Shown here: positions 16,262 to 25,748 of the stretch, piece by piece | Layout of the letters: the number at the start of each line of letters is the position of its first letter | Numbering within the stretch: the stretch's first letter is position 1 | Assembly (NCBI RefSeq): GCF_900167565.1 | Contig: NZ_FUZV01000001.1 | Span: 496,001 to 560,000 of the forward strand | Source: Pseudoxanthomonas indica | GTDB lineage: Bacteria; Pseudomonadota; Gammaproteobacteria; Xanthomonadales; Xanthomonadaceae | Direction: 5' to 3' | DNA length: 64,000 bases | Notes under the pieces: generated by a model | The model's input: the letters and a program-made list of their open reading frames with translations, nothing else | Told to the model about the DNA's origin: nothing | Database searches by the model: none | Translations under genes and position numbers: made by a program

Positions 16262-17155
16262 ATGGAACTCCTGCATCCCCAGCTCTCCGCCCTGGCCGCC
16301 GTGCTGGAAGAAGGCAGCTTCGAGGCCGCCGCGCAGCGCCTGTCGGTGACGCCCTCGGCCATCTCGCAACGGGTCAAGGCGCTGGAAGATCGCCTGGGCC
16401 AGGTGCTGGTGGTGCGTACCCTGCCCTGCAAACCCACCCAGGCCGGCGAGCGCCTGCTGCGACGCCTGCGCCCGATGCAGGCGCTGGAACGCGAGGCAAT
16501 GGCCGATTTCCTGCCCAGTGGTGCAGGCGCGGCGCGCTCGGTGCCGATTGCGGTCAACGACGACTCCCTGCAGACCTGGTTCCTGCCCGCGCTGGCGGCG
16601 CTGCATCACGCGCACGGCCACCTGTTCGACGTGCGCGTGGACGATCAGGACCACACGCTGAAGATGTTGCGCGACGGCTCGGTGCTGGGCGCGGTCACCG
16701 CCGAGGCGAAACCGATCCAGGGCTGCAACGTCCATCCACTGGGTGCGATGCGCTACCACGCCATTGCCGCACCCACGTTCGCGGCGCGTCACCTGCCGGG
16801 TGTGCTGCGCGCCGAAACCCTGGCCAAGGCGCCGGTGATCATCTTCAACCGCAAGGATGAGCTGCAGTGGCGCTTCATGCGCACCATCACCCGCGCCCGC
16901 CTCGCCCCGCCGGTGCACTATGTGCCCACGTCCACCGGCTTCGTCGATGCGGCGGCGCTGGGACTGGGCTGGTGCCTGGCGCCGGAGCTGCTGATCAAGC
17001 CGGCCGTCGATGCCGGACGCATCGTGATCGTCGACAGGAAGCGCTCGCTCGATGTGCCGCTGTACTGGCAGAGCGTGGCGGTGCGCTCGGACACCATGGA
17101 GCAGGTCGGCAAGGCCTTGCGCGCTGCGACGGCCAAGCTGTTGCGCCAGCCTTGA
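16262..17155 (+). CDS. argP: ArgP/IciA-type LysR transcriptional regulator
   Basis: A 297-residue regulator, the length usual for ArgP. The start at 16262 gives MELLHPQLSALAAVLEEGSF. The helix-turn-helix is FEAAAQRLSVTPSAISQRVKALE, shortly after the N-terminus, and a LysR-type effector domain starts near residue 90. ArgP proteins activate argO in response to arginine and repress with lysine. The 109-bp gap to the divergent exporter is A/T richer than its surroundings and should hold the operator and both promoters. Confidence 0.88.
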   Translation: MELLHPQLSALAAVLEEGSFEAAAQRLSVTPSAISQRVKALEDRLGQVLVVRTLPCKPTQAGERLLRRLRPMQALEREAMADFLPSGAGAARSVPIAVNDDSLQTWFLPALAALHHAHGHLFDVRVDDQDHTLKMLRDGSVLGAVTAEAKPIQGCNVHPLGAMRYHAIAAPTFAARHLPGVLRAETLAKAPVIIFNRKDELQWRFMRTITRARLAPPVHYVPTSTGFVDAAALGLGWCLAPELLIKPAVDAGRIVIVDRKRSLDVPLYWQSVAVRSDTMEQVGKALRAATAKLLRQP

Positions 17156-17162
17156 ACAGGAA

Positions 17163-17186
17163 ACCCCGGCCAGGCCGGGGCTTCCT
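17163..17186 (+). terminator. Hairpin after argP
   Basis: CCCCGGCCAGGCCGGGG begins 9 bp after the argP stop, followed by CTTCCTTT. The stem is GC-rich and the T run is weak. It may also serve the convergent TonB receptor gene that ends at 17210. Confidence 0.55.
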
Positions 17187-17209
17187 TTGCTCGCAGCAGA
17201 TCGATCTGC

Positions 17210-19366
17210 TTACCAATCGATACGCAGATCCAGCGATCCATTGCGCGCTTCGCCCAGCATGTCCAGGTTCCAGTACTTGCGATTGAACAGGTTGTTGACG
17301 TTGCCGGTCAGCGTGGCCGTGCGGCCGCCAATCGTGGTGCGGTACTGGAAGCCCAGGTCCGCCACGGTGCGGCCGGGAATCAGCACGCGGTTGGCGTCTT
17401 CGTAGTACTGATCACCGGAGTAGCGCACGTTGCCGTGCAGGCTGAAGCCGCGCAGCGCCGCCGGGCGGTACTCGAAGTTGGCCACGTACTGCCGGCGCGA
17501 GGAACCGGCCGGTCGGTTGCCCTGCAGCGCGGCGTTTTCCGGCGACAGTTCTTCCAGGCTCGGGTCCATCCACAAGCCGCCCAGGCCAACGTCCAGCGTA
17601 TCGGTCACGCCGTAGCTGGCGATCGCTTCAAAGCCGCGATACAGGGTCAGGCCGTCCTGCGCCAGCCAGCGCTCTTCGCCGCGCCACTGATCAATCTGCG
17701 CCGCGCGCTCGACCCGGAACGCCGCGGTGGTGAAGCCAAAGCGGCCGGTCTGGTACTTGGCGCCAATCTCGTACTGCTTGCTGATGGTGGCATCCAGCAC
17801 ATCGCCAGCATTGGCGTACGGCGGCTCGCTGTCGAAGCCGACGCGGCCGGCCGATTCCAGCGACTCCACGTAGCTGGCGTAGATCGACACCTGATCCACC
17901 GGCTTGTAGATCACCGCCACGGTGGGCGTGAGGGCGGAGGTGGCGTAGCGCGAATCCACGTCCGGATTGCCGTCGCGATCACGCTGCTCGTAATCCATGT
18001 AGCGCGCGCCGAGGATGGCCTGCCACTGCTCGCCGAAATGGATGGTGTCGCTGGCGAACACCGCCTGCTGGCGCTCGTCATAGCTGAAAGGCGCCCAGCT
18101 GAAATCCGGCACGTGGAAGGACAGGAAATCCTGGCGCTGGTAGAGGTTGCCGCTGAAATCCTCGCTCCAGTACCAGTCATTGCCCCAGCGCTCCCAGGTA
18201 CGCAGCGCCGAGACGCCGAATACCAGGTCGTGGCGGATGCCGCCCGTCTCCACATGGCCGGTAACCAGCGCTTGGGCCACGCTGTTGCGCAGATCGCCGG
18301 CGAAGTTGTAGACGCTGCCGGTGTAGTCGCCGCCCTCGTTGAGCAGGTTGCCGAACATCTTGTTGGAGTAGTGCTCGCGCTGGCTGGCGCCGACGGTGAA
18401 GTCGACGTTCCAGTTTTCGCTGATGCGCCATTCCAGGCCGGTGGTGGCATTGGTGGTCACCGCCTTGTAGTAGGAATTGCGCACGCGCACGTTGTCGTAA
18501 TCGTAGCTGGGCGTGGGCAGCCGATCGCCTTCGTAGGAATCCCAGTAGAAGTAGATCGGCTCGTGCTTGAGGGTGTTGTCCTCGCGCAGCACTTCGGCGT
18601 GCCACAGCAGGTTGTCGCCGATCGGCTGCTCCACCGCCAGCGCGATCAGCGTGCGATCGATGCCGGCGCCGTTGTAGGCGTCGCCGCCTTCCTTCACCGC
18701 GTTGACACGCAGGCCCAGCGAGTCCGGACCGTCGATGCGATCGCTGGCATCCACCTGCATCGAGAACGCGCTGTCATTGCGCCAGCCCAGCGTGGTGCTG
18801 AGCAGCGCATCGGCGGTCGGGCGCTTGGTGCGGTAACTGATGATGCCGCCCGGCGAACCGAAGCCGTACATGAAACCGCCCAGGCCCTTGAGCGCCTGCA
18901 CCGATTCCACCGCTTCCAGCGGATATTCGCCGCCCCACTCCATCAACATCGGCACGCCATCCACGTAGTGATTGGTCACGCCGATGCCGCGGATCTGCGT
19001 GCCCCACCAGGCGGTGGTGGCGGAAGGTTCGGCGGCGTACACCGACGGATCATTGATGAAGACCTGGCCCAGCGTGGTGGCGCCGCGCTTTTCGATGTCT
19101 TCCTGCTCCACCACCGTCACCGAGAACGGCGTGTCGAGCAGCCGCTTGGTGCCCAGCGCGCCGGAGCTGGCATCCAGATTGAGGTTCAGGCCCAGCCGCT
19201 CGCCCTTGACCTGGACCGCGTCCAGTTCGGTGGCGTCGCTGCGGGGAGCGGATTCGTCGGCGGGAGTGGAGGCGTCCTGCGCCTGTGCAGTGAGGCAGGC
19301 ACCCAACAAACCGACATAGAGAAGCGAATGGCGCGGCAAGCGCGCACGCAAAAGGAGAGCAGACAA
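17210..19366 (-). CDS. TonB-dependent siderophore receptor
   Basis: Outer-membrane receptor of 718 residues. The signal region ends near VGLLGACLTAQAQ; a TonB-box-like ELDAVQVKGE follows. The plug domain runs from about residue 75 (LLDTPFSVTVVEQEDIEKRG, QIRGIGVTNHYVDGVPML, GFGSPGGIISYRTKRP). The barrel follows, ending NLFNRKYWNLDM and RIDW, so the last residue is Trp rather than the commoner Phe. The plug pattern fits ferric-siderophore receptors. A Fur-like palindrome lies 85 bp upstream. Confidence 0.9.
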   Translation of the reverse strand: MSALLLRARLPRHSLLYVGLLGACLTAQAQDASTPADESAPRSDATELDAVQVKGERLGLNLNLDASSGALGTKRLLDTPFSVTVVEQEDIEKRGATTLGQVFINDPSVYAAEPSATTAWWGTQIRGIGVTNHYVDGVPMLMEWGGEYPLEAVESVQALKGLGGFMYGFGSPGGIISYRTKRPTADALLSTTLGWRNDSAFSMQVDASDRIDGPDSLGLRVNAVKEGGDAYNGAGIDRTLIALAVEQPIGDNLLWHAEVLREDNTLKHEPIYFYWDSYEGDRLPTPSYDYDNVRVRNSYYKAVTTNATTGLEWRISENWNVDFTVGASQREHYSNKMFGNLLNEGGDYTGSVYNFAGDLRNSVAQALVTGHVETGGIRHDLVFGVSALRTWERWGNDWYWSEDFSGNLYQRQDFLSFHVPDFSWAPFSYDERQQAVFASDTIHFGEQWQAILGARYMDYEQRDRDGNPDVDSRYATSALTPTVAVIYKPVDQVSIYASYVESLESAGRVGFDSEPPYANAGDVLDATISKQYEIGAKYQTGRFGFTTAAFRVERAAQIDQWRGEERWLAQDGLTLYRGFEAIASYGVTDTLDVGLGGLWMDPSLEELSPENAALQGNRPAGSSRRQYVANFEYRPAALRGFSLHGNVRYSGDQYYEDANRVLIPGRTVADLGFQYRTTIGGRTATLTGNVNNLFNRKYWNLDMLGEARNGSLDLRIDW

Positions 19367-19450
19367 GGATTTAGCCCTGAGAAATGAAGCTCAGAAGAGG
19401 GACAGGGCGGCGGCAACCTGCCAGCTGAATAGGTATCCCGATATATGTTA

Positions 19451-19469
19451 GATGCGAACGGCTCGCATC
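19451..19469. promoter_or_regulatory. Fur-box-like palindrome upstream of the siderophore receptor
   Basis: GATGCGAACGGCTCGCATC is a 19-bp interrupted palindrome with perfect 7-bp arms. It keeps the flanking ATG.GA/TC.CAT pattern of Fur sites and matches the AATGAGAATCATTCTCATT form at 11 of 19 positions. It is in the right place for iron control of the receptor gene. The central part is degenerate. Confidence 0.45.
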
Positions 19470-19547
19470 GGCAAGCCGAAATGACAGGCTCTGCCGGGTT
19501 CCCGGGCGGGTCGAGGGCGACTCACCTAGCCGCCAGGGCCGGCCCGG

Positions 19548-20273
19548 TCAGGTCGGTTCGCGGCTGGCCTCGGACAAGGCGACCAGCTTCAGCCCCACGC
19601 CCGGCTCGGTGACGATGTAGCGCGGCGAGACCGCGTCGTCGCCCATCTTCTGCCGCAGCTTGGCCACCAGGATGCGGATGTAGTGGGTGTCGTGCTCATG
19701 CGTCACGCCCCACACCTCGCGCAGGATCTGCGGTTGGGTGACGATGCGGCCGGGGTTGCGCGCCAGCAGTTGCAGCAAGGCGTATTCCTTGCGCGTGAGC
19801 GTGATCAGCTCGCCGTCCACCCGCACCTCGCGCTTGCCGATGTCGATGTGCAGCTGGCCGTTGTCGAACACCTGGCTCTCGCCGTCGCCACGCGTGCGCG
19901 CGCGCAGCAACGAGCGGATGCGCGCCATCAGTTCTTCGGTGCCGAAGGGCTTGGTCACGTAGTCGTTGGCGCCGGCATCCAGCGCAGCGACTTTCTCGGC
20001 TTCGCCCGAGCGCACGGTCAGCATGATCACCGGCACCGATGACCAGCCACGCAGCTCACGCAGCACCGCGTGGCCGTCCATGTCGGGCAGGCCGATATCC
20101 AGCACCACCAGATCCGGCGCGTGCAAGGCGATCTGCTCCAGGCCTTCGCGTCCGCTGCCCGCCTGATCCACCTGGTAGCCCTGCGCGCGCAGGCTGATGT
20201 CGAGGAAGCGCCGGATCTGCGGCTCATCATCGATGACGGTGATGCGGATTGGCGTGGAGGTGGCGTCAGTCAT
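19548..20273 (-). CDS. kdpE: KdpE response regulator
   Basis: OmpR-family regulator of 241 residues that activates the kdp operon when phosphorylated by KdpD. Receiver: ITVIDDEPQIRRFLDI, phospho-acceptor Asp in DLVVLDIGLPDMDG, Lys in DYVTKPFGTEEL. C-terminal winged helix: LTRKEYALLQLLARNPGR and THYIRILVAKLRQKMG. The ATG at 20273 overlaps the kdpD stop (ATGACTGA), a coupled pair. Confidence 0.95.
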   Translation of the reverse strand: MTDATSTPIRITVIDDEPQIRRFLDISLRAQGYQVDQAGSGREGLEQIALHAPDLVVLDIGLPDMDGHAVLRELRGWSSVPVIMLTVRSGEAEKVAALDAGANDYVTKPFGTEELMARIRSLLRARTRGDGESQVFDNGQLHIDIGKREVRVDGELITLTRKEYALLQLLARNPGRIVTQPQILREVWGVTHEHDTHYIRILVAKLRQKMGDDAVSPRYIVTEPGVGLKLVALSEASREPT

Positions 20274-22926
20274 GCGCGGCGGGGCTGGCTCGGTCCGGTT
20301 CAAGCAGGGGCAGGGAAATCCGGATCATCGTGCCCTGTCCGCCGGCACCCGGAAACGCTTCGACACTGCCTCCATGCGCGCCAATCATACCCTGCGCAAT
20401 GGTCAGGCCCAGGCCGGTTCCCTGCCTGCCGCGATCACCGCGTTCGACGCTGTAGAACATGTCGAAGATGCGGCTGCGCTCGTCGGCGGGAATGCCCGGC
20501 CCGCGATCGCGCACGTCGATCTGCAACTGCCGCTCGCGCAGGCGCACGCTGACGTCGATGGCTTCATCGGGTGGCGAGAACTTCGCGGCGTTTTCCAGGA
20601 TGTTGAACAAGGCCTGCTCGACCAGCGCAGGGTGCACCCAGATCGCCGGCAGCTCCGGCTGCAGATCGACGTTGAGCTTGACCTGCGGTTGATAGCGGCG
20701 CAGGCGTCCGGTGGCCGAGCCGATCAGCTCATCCACGCCAATCCAATCGCGATTCAGGCGCAGGCCGTCGTGGCCCAGCCGGGTCATGTCCAGCAGATTC
20801 TGGATGTAGCGATCGAGCCGGCTGCCCTCCATCAGGATCGTATCGAGCAGGTTCTTCCGGTCCTCCGCACTCATCGCCTCGGCGTAGCTGGCCAGGCTGC
20901 TGGCCGAACCCACCATCGCCGCCAGCGGCGAGCGCAGGTCATGCGAGACCGACGACAGCAGCGCCGAACGTAGGCGCTCGGTTTCATTGCCCACCCGCGC
21001 CTGCTCCAGGTCCGCGACCAGCCGCGTGCGCAGCACCGCCTGCGCGATGTCATCGCTCATCGCCTCGGCCAGGCGCCGCTGCTCGAAACCCAGGCGTCGC
21101 GCGTCTTCGGGCCAGCGTACTCCCACCACCCCGATGACGCCCTGATCGCCCTGCATCGGCAGGAACCACCACGCCGCACCGGCGAGCGTATCGGTGAAGC
21201 GGCCGGCGGCTTGTCCATGGGTCAGCACCCAATCCAACGCGCCCTGATCGGTCGCCTTCAAACCCGCGCTGGCCGACACCGACGTGGTCTGCCCGACCTG
21301 CAGCCAGATCGCCGCATCCAGCGTGCGTTCCAGCGCCAGCCGACCGGCCTGCAGCACCTGGCCCAGATCGGCGGCGGTGCTCAGGCGCTGTCCCAGCCCT
21401 TGCAGCACGGTGGCGTGCGCATTGGCCGCGCGCAGCGCCAGCACCTGCATGCGCAACTTGGAGGCAAGCCGCCCTGCCACCAGCGCCGCCAGCAGGAACA
21501 GCACCACCGTGGCCACGCCGCGATGGGCGCTGATGTGGAAGGTGAAGCGTGGCTCGATGAAGAAGAAGTTGTAGCTGGCAAAACACAGCACCGCCGTCAC
21601 CACCGCGCCGGCCATGCGGGTGCGGGTGGCCACCAGCACCACCGCCACGATGAACACCATCGACAGATCGTCCAGCCCCAGCCAGCGCCGGGCCAGCCAG
21701 GCGGCGACGATGGCGCCCGCGGTGGCCAGCACCGCCAGCGCGACATCGTGAGTGCGCAACCAGCGCCCGCCATCGCGGCCCCAGCGGCGCGAACGCGCAC
21801 GCACCTCGGGCGAACTGATGATCACCAGTTCCAGGTGCGCGCCCCGTTGCAGCAGTTGCTGGGTCAGGGTGCGATTGATCATCCGCGCAAACGGACGCTC
21901 GCGCGTGCGCCCCAGCACCAGCGTGGAAGCGCCGTCACGCTCGGCATGATCCAGCAGCGCATCCGCGATGGGCGCGCCGCGCAGTACCTCGGTATCCGCG
22001 CCCAGGCTGCGTGCCAGCGCGAACGCGCGGTCCAGCTCCGCCTGCCTCGCCGGTTCCAGCGCCGCGCCCGGCTGCACGGTCACCACGCTCCACGGCGCAT
22101 CGCGGCGCTCGGCAATCCGCCGCCCGGCGCGCACCAGATACTCGGAGCTGCCCAGCCCATCGATAGCGATCAGCACGCGCCGGCGCAGGGCCAGGCCCGG
22201 CAGCCCGCGTGCCACCTGCGACTCGCGCAGATCCTCTTCCACCCGATCCGCCGCCGTCTGCATGGCCAGCTCACGCAGCGCGGTCAGGTTGGACGGCGAG
22301 AAGAACGCCTGCAGCGCGTGTGCGGCCTGATCCGGCAGATAGACCTTGCCCTGGTTGAGGCGTTCGATGAGTTCGCGCGGCGGCAGATCCACCAGGCGGA
22401 TATCGCGCAGGCGATCGAACACCGCATCGGGCACGGTTTCGCTCACGCGCACGCCGGTGATGCGATGGACCACGTCGTTCAAGCTTTCCAGGTGCTGGAT
22501 ATTGACCGTGGTGTAAACGTCGATGCCGGCGTCGAGCAGATCCATCACGTCCTGCCAGCGCCGCTCGTGCCGGCTGCCCGGCACATTGCGATGCGCCAGT
22601 TCATCCACCAGCGCAATCTGCGGACGCCGTGCCAGCACGGCATCCACGTCCATCTCTTCCAGCACCTTGCCCTGGTAAGCGATGCGCTTGCGCGGTATCA
22701 GCGCCAGCCCGTCCAGCAGCGCTGCGGTCTCGCTGCGCCCGTGCGTCTCGACGATGCCGACCACCGTATCGACGCCCTGCCGTTGCAGCTCGCGCGCCCG
22801 CGACAGCATGGCGTAGGTCTTGCCCACGCCCGGCGCCGCACCCAGGAACACCGTCAGATGCCCGGCGCCCTGGCGACGCAGTTCACCGGCCAGCGCATCG
22901 GCCTTGGCATTGCGGTCGTCGTTCAC
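20266..22926 (-). CDS. kdpD: KdpD osmosensitive K+ channel histidine kinase
   Basis: Sensor kinase of about 886 residues. The N-terminal KdpD domain has Walker A in FLGAAPGVGKTYAM and DELAHRNVPGSRHERRWQDV, followed by a universal-stress-protein-like domain (RRVLIAIDGLGSSEYLVRAG). Four transmembrane segments lie near residues 410-495, then a GAF domain, and then the kinase with the phospho-His in SSVSHDLRSPLAAMVG and the ATPase motifs NAAKF, DRGPGIP and GTGLGL. I prefer the GTG at 22926 (AGGA Shine-Dalgarno) over an upstream TTG; the length then agrees with other KdpD proteins. Confidence 0.94.
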   Translation of the reverse strand: MNDDRNAKADALAGELRRQGAGHLTVFLGAAPGVGKTYAMLSRARELQRQGVDTVVGIVETHGRSETAALLDGLALIPRKRIAYQGKVLEEMDVDAVLARRPQIALVDELAHRNVPGSRHERRWQDVMDLLDAGIDVYTTVNIQHLESLNDVVHRITGVRVSETVPDAVFDRLRDIRLVDLPPRELIERLNQGKVYLPDQAAHALQAFFSPSNLTALRELAMQTAADRVEEDLRESQVARGLPGLALRRRVLIAIDGLGSSEYLVRAGRRIAERRDAPWSVVTVQPGAALEPARQAELDRAFALARSLGADTEVLRGAPIADALLDHAERDGASTLVLGRTRERPFARMINRTLTQQLLQRGAHLELVIISSPEVRARSRRWGRDGGRWLRTHDVALAVLATAGAIVAAWLARRWLGLDDLSMVFIVAVVLVATRTRMAGAVVTAVLCFASYNFFFIEPRFTFHISAHRGVATVVLFLLAALVAGRLASKLRMQVLALRAANAHATVLQGLGQRLSTAADLGQVLQAGRLALERTLDAAIWLQVGQTTSVSASAGLKATDQGALDWVLTHGQAAGRFTDTLAGAAWWFLPMQGDQGVIGVVGVRWPEDARRLGFEQRRLAEAMSDDIAQAVLRTRLVADLEQARVGNETERLRSALLSSVSHDLRSPLAAMVGSASSLASYAEAMSAEDRKNLLDTILMEGSRLDRYIQNLLDMTRLGHDGLRLNRDWIGVDELIGSATGRLRRYQPQVKLNVDLQPELPAIWVHPALVEQALFNILENAAKFSPPDEAIDVSVRLRERQLQIDVRDRGPGIPADERSRIFDMFYSVERGDRGRQGTGLGLTIAQGMIGAHGGSVEAFPGAGGQGTMIRISLPLLEPDRASPAAHD

Positions 22927-22986
22927 GGCAGGGTCCTGGCGTCGGGCTGGCAAAGTGTACGGCGAAGGCCGCGAGTCGCCGGCATG

Positions 22987-23664
22987 TCAGCGCCGCGATG
23001 CGTCGTCGGCCGGGGCCGCGGGATGTGCGGCAACCACTCCCTCTGCGCCCGTGTCCGCCGCATCCAGCGCCAGGTTCAAGCTCAGCACGTTGACCCGCGC
23101 CGCGCCCAACACACCCCACTGCGGCGCCTGCGTGTGCGCGGCGACCAGCGCCTGCACCTGCGCCACAGGCATGCCGCGCGCCTTGGCGACCCGGGCAATC
23201 TGGATCGCGGCGGCCTGCGGGCTGACATGCGGATCGATCGCGCCGCCCGACTGGGTGACCAGATCGCTCGGCACCGCCGCAGGATCCACGCCCTCGCGCT
23301 GTGCCACTTCGGCACGCGCCGCTTCCACCCGCTGGCGCATGTCCGGGTTGGTCCGCGCCTGGTTGCTGCCGGCCAGCGCCATCAGATCGTAATTGGCGGC
23401 GGAGGGTCGCGGGAAAAAGTAGCGGGGATCGGCAAACGGCTGCGCCGCCAGCGACGAACCCACCACCTTGCCATCGCGCTCCAGCAGGCTGCCGGTTGCG
23501 GTGTCGGCAAACAGGGCGCGACCCACGCCCGCGCCCACCAGCGAATACGCCAGGCCGAACACCAGCAGCGACACCAGCGACAACCCGAGCGAGGCGCGCA
23601 GCAGGCCGCCCGATGCGCGCGCCGCTTGCGGCGGATCTTCCAGCAACAGAATCGAATGGTTCAT
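22987..23664 (-). CDS. kdpC: KdpC, K+-transporting ATPase subunit C
   Basis: A 225-residue membrane-anchored periplasmic subunit that helps couple KdpB to KdpA. The start at 23664 gives MNHSILLLEDPPQAA, then one transmembrane helix (LGLSLVSLLVFGLAYSLVG). Family features include YFFPRPSAANYD and PSDLVTQSGGAIDPHVSPQA. The C-terminal extension (from about EGVVAAHPAAPADD) is longer than in E. coli. It starts 10 bp after kdpB. Confidence 0.94.
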   Translation of the reverse strand: MNHSILLLEDPPQAARASGGLLRASLGLSLVSLLVFGLAYSLVGAGVGRALFADTATGSLLERDGKVVGSSLAAQPFADPRYFFPRPSAANYDLMALAGSNQARTNPDMRQRVEAARAEVAQREGVDPAAVPSDLVTQSGGAIDPHVSPQAAAIQIARVAKARGMPVAQVQALVAAHTQAPQWGVLGAARVNVLSLNLALDAADTGAEGVVAAHPAAPADDASRR

Positions 23665-23674
23665 GGGATAGCCC

Positions 23675-25738
23675 TCAGGGTCCGAACATGCCGGCCAGCA
23701 GCATGTCGATGAGTTTGATCGCGGGGAACGGCAACAACACACCGCCCACGCCGTAGATGAGTACATTGCGACGCAGCAGCGCGGTCGCGCCGCTGGGGCG
23801 GAACCGCACGCCGCGCAGCGCCAGGGGAATCAGCAGCGGGATGATGATGGCGTTGAAGATCAGCGCCGCCAGCACCGCATTGCCGGGGCTGGACAACTGC
23901 ATCACGTTCAACGCCGCCATCGACGGCAGCGTGGCGAACATCGCCGGCAGGATCGCGAAGTACTTGGACACATCATTGGCCAGCGAGAACGTGGTCAGCG
24001 CGCCGCGGGTGATCAGCTGCTGCTTGCCCACTTCCACCACCGCCAGCAACTTGGCCGGGTCCGAATCCAGATCCACCATGTTGCCGGCCTCCTTGGCGGC
24101 CTGGGTGCCCGAGTTCATCGCCAGCCCCACATCGGCCTGCGCCAGCGCGGGCGCATCGTTGGTGCCATCGCCCACCATCGCCACCAGCCGGCCGCCGGCC
24201 TGCTCCTGGCGGATGCGCGCCAGCTTGTCTTCCGGGCGGGCTTCGGCGATGTAATCGTCCACGCCGGCTTCGGCGGCGATGGCGGCGGCGGTGAGCGGGT
24301 TGTCGCCGGTGATCATCACAGTCTTGATGCCCATCACCCGCAGCTGCGCGAACTTCTCCTTGATGCCGTGCTTGACCACGTCGGACAGTTCAATCACGCC
24401 GAGCAGATGGCGGCCGTCGGCCACCACCAGCGGGGTGGCGCCGTTGCGCGCCACCTGCTCCACGCGCGCGGTGAGCTCAGGCGAGGCCAGCCCGCCCAAC
24501 GCGGCCACATGCTGCACGATGGCATCCATCGCACCCTTGCGGATCACGCGCCCGCCCTGCCCCTGCGCCGGCAGGTCCACGCCGGACATGCGCGTGTGCG
24601 CACTGAAGGCGACGAAGTGCGCGTCGGCCGGTTCCTCGAGGGCCACGCCCGGCGAGCGCGCCAAGGCGACAATCGACTTGCCTTCCGGGGTCGGGTCGGC
24701 CAACGACGCCAGCAACGCCGCCTCGCGCAGCTGCGCAAGATCCACGCCGGCCAGCGGATGGAACGCCGTGGCCTGGCGATCGCCATGGGTGATGGTGCCG
24801 GTCTTGTCCAGCAGCAACACATCCACGTCACCGGGCACTTCCACCGCCTTGCCCGACTTGGCCAGCACGTTGGCCGACAACGCGCGGTTCATGCCGGCAA
24901 TGCCGATGGCCGGCAGCAGGCCACCGATGGTGGTGGGGATCAGGCACACCAGCAACGCCACCAGCAGCAGCGGATTCAAGTTCAGGCCGACGAAGCCGGC
25001 GATGGCAGGCAGGGTGATCACCACGATCAGGAAGGTCAGCGTCATCGTCACCAGCAACAGCCCCAGCGCGATTTCGTTGGGCGTCTTCTGCCGGTTGGCG
25101 CCTTCCACCAGCGCGATCATCCGGTCCAGGAAGCTGTGCCCCGGCTCGGCGGTGATGCGCACGATGATTTCATCGGACAGCACCTTGGTGCCGCCAATCA
25201 CGCCGGAGCGATCCGTGCCGGCTTCGCGCAACACCGGCGCGGACTCGCCGGTCACCGCCGACTCGTTGATGGTGGCCAGGCCTTTGACGATTTCGCCGTC
25301 GGCGGGAATGATCTCGCCCGCCGATATGACCACGAGATCATCGGGCCTGAGTTCCGTGGCCGGCACCACTGTTGCGGCCGCACCGTTCAATGCCGTGGTC
25401 ACCCGGCGCGCCACCAAATCCTTGCGCGCACGCCGCAGCGATGCCGCCTGGCCGCGACCGCGCGCCTCGGCCACCGCCTCGGCGAAATTGGCGAACAGCA
25501 CGGTGACAAACAACAGCGCGGTGATGGCCGCGCCCTGCCCCGGCGCGGCCTTGCCGAAGAGCGTCAATGCGGCCGTGAGCAACGTACCCAGCCACACCAC
25601 CGCCATCACCGGATTGCGGAACGCGTGGCGCGGGCTCAACTTGGTGAAGGCGCCCACTACCGCGGCGCGGAAGCCGGCGCCATCCAGCAGCGCGGGCTTG
25701 CCGCCCGGCTTGCCGGCGGAAAAAGTTGTATCGGTCAT
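23675..25738 (-). CDS. kdpB: KdpB, P-type ATPase subunit of the K+ transporter
   Basis: Catalytic P-type ATPase of 687 residues. The phosphorylation site is [12 protein letters not shown] near residue 310. Also visible are [12 protein letters not shown] (actuator domain) and [18 protein letters not shown] (hinge). Start at 25738 ([10 protein letters not shown]), 10 bp after kdpA. It hydrolyses ATP to drive K+ uptake through KdpA. Confidence 0.96.
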   Translation of the reverse strand: MTDTTFSAGKPGGKPALLDGAGFRAAVVGAFTKLSPRHAFRNPVMAVVWLGTLLTAALTLFGKAAPGQGAAITALLFVTVLFANFAEAVAEARGRGQAASLRRARKDLVARRVTTALNGAAATVVPATELRPDDLVVISAGEIIPADGEIVKGLATINESAVTGESAPVLREAGTDRSGVIGGTKVLSDEIIVRITAEPGHSFLDRMIALVEGANRQKTPNEIALGLLLVTMTLTFLIVVITLPAIAGFVGLNLNPLLLVALLVCLIPTTIGGLLPAIGIAGMNRALSANVLAKSGKAVEVPGDVDVLLLDKTGTITHGDRQATAFHPLAGVDLAQLREAALLASLADPTPEGKSIVALARSPGVALEEPADAHFVAFSAHTRMSGVDLPAQGQGGRVIRKGAMDAIVQHVAALGGLASPELTARVEQVARNGATPLVVADGRHLLGVIELSDVVKHGIKEKFAQLRVMGIKTVMITGDNPLTAAAIAAEAGVDDYIAEARPEDKLARIRQEQAGGRLVAMVGDGTNDAPALAQADVGLAMNSGTQAAKEAGNMVDLDSDPAKLLAVVEVGKQQLITRGALTTFSLANDVSKYFAILPAMFATLPSMAALNVMQLSSPGNAVLAALIFNAIIIPLLIPLALRGVRFRPSGATALLRRNVLIYGVGGVLLPFPAIKLIDMLLAGMFGP

Positions 25739-25748
25739 GATGATTTCC

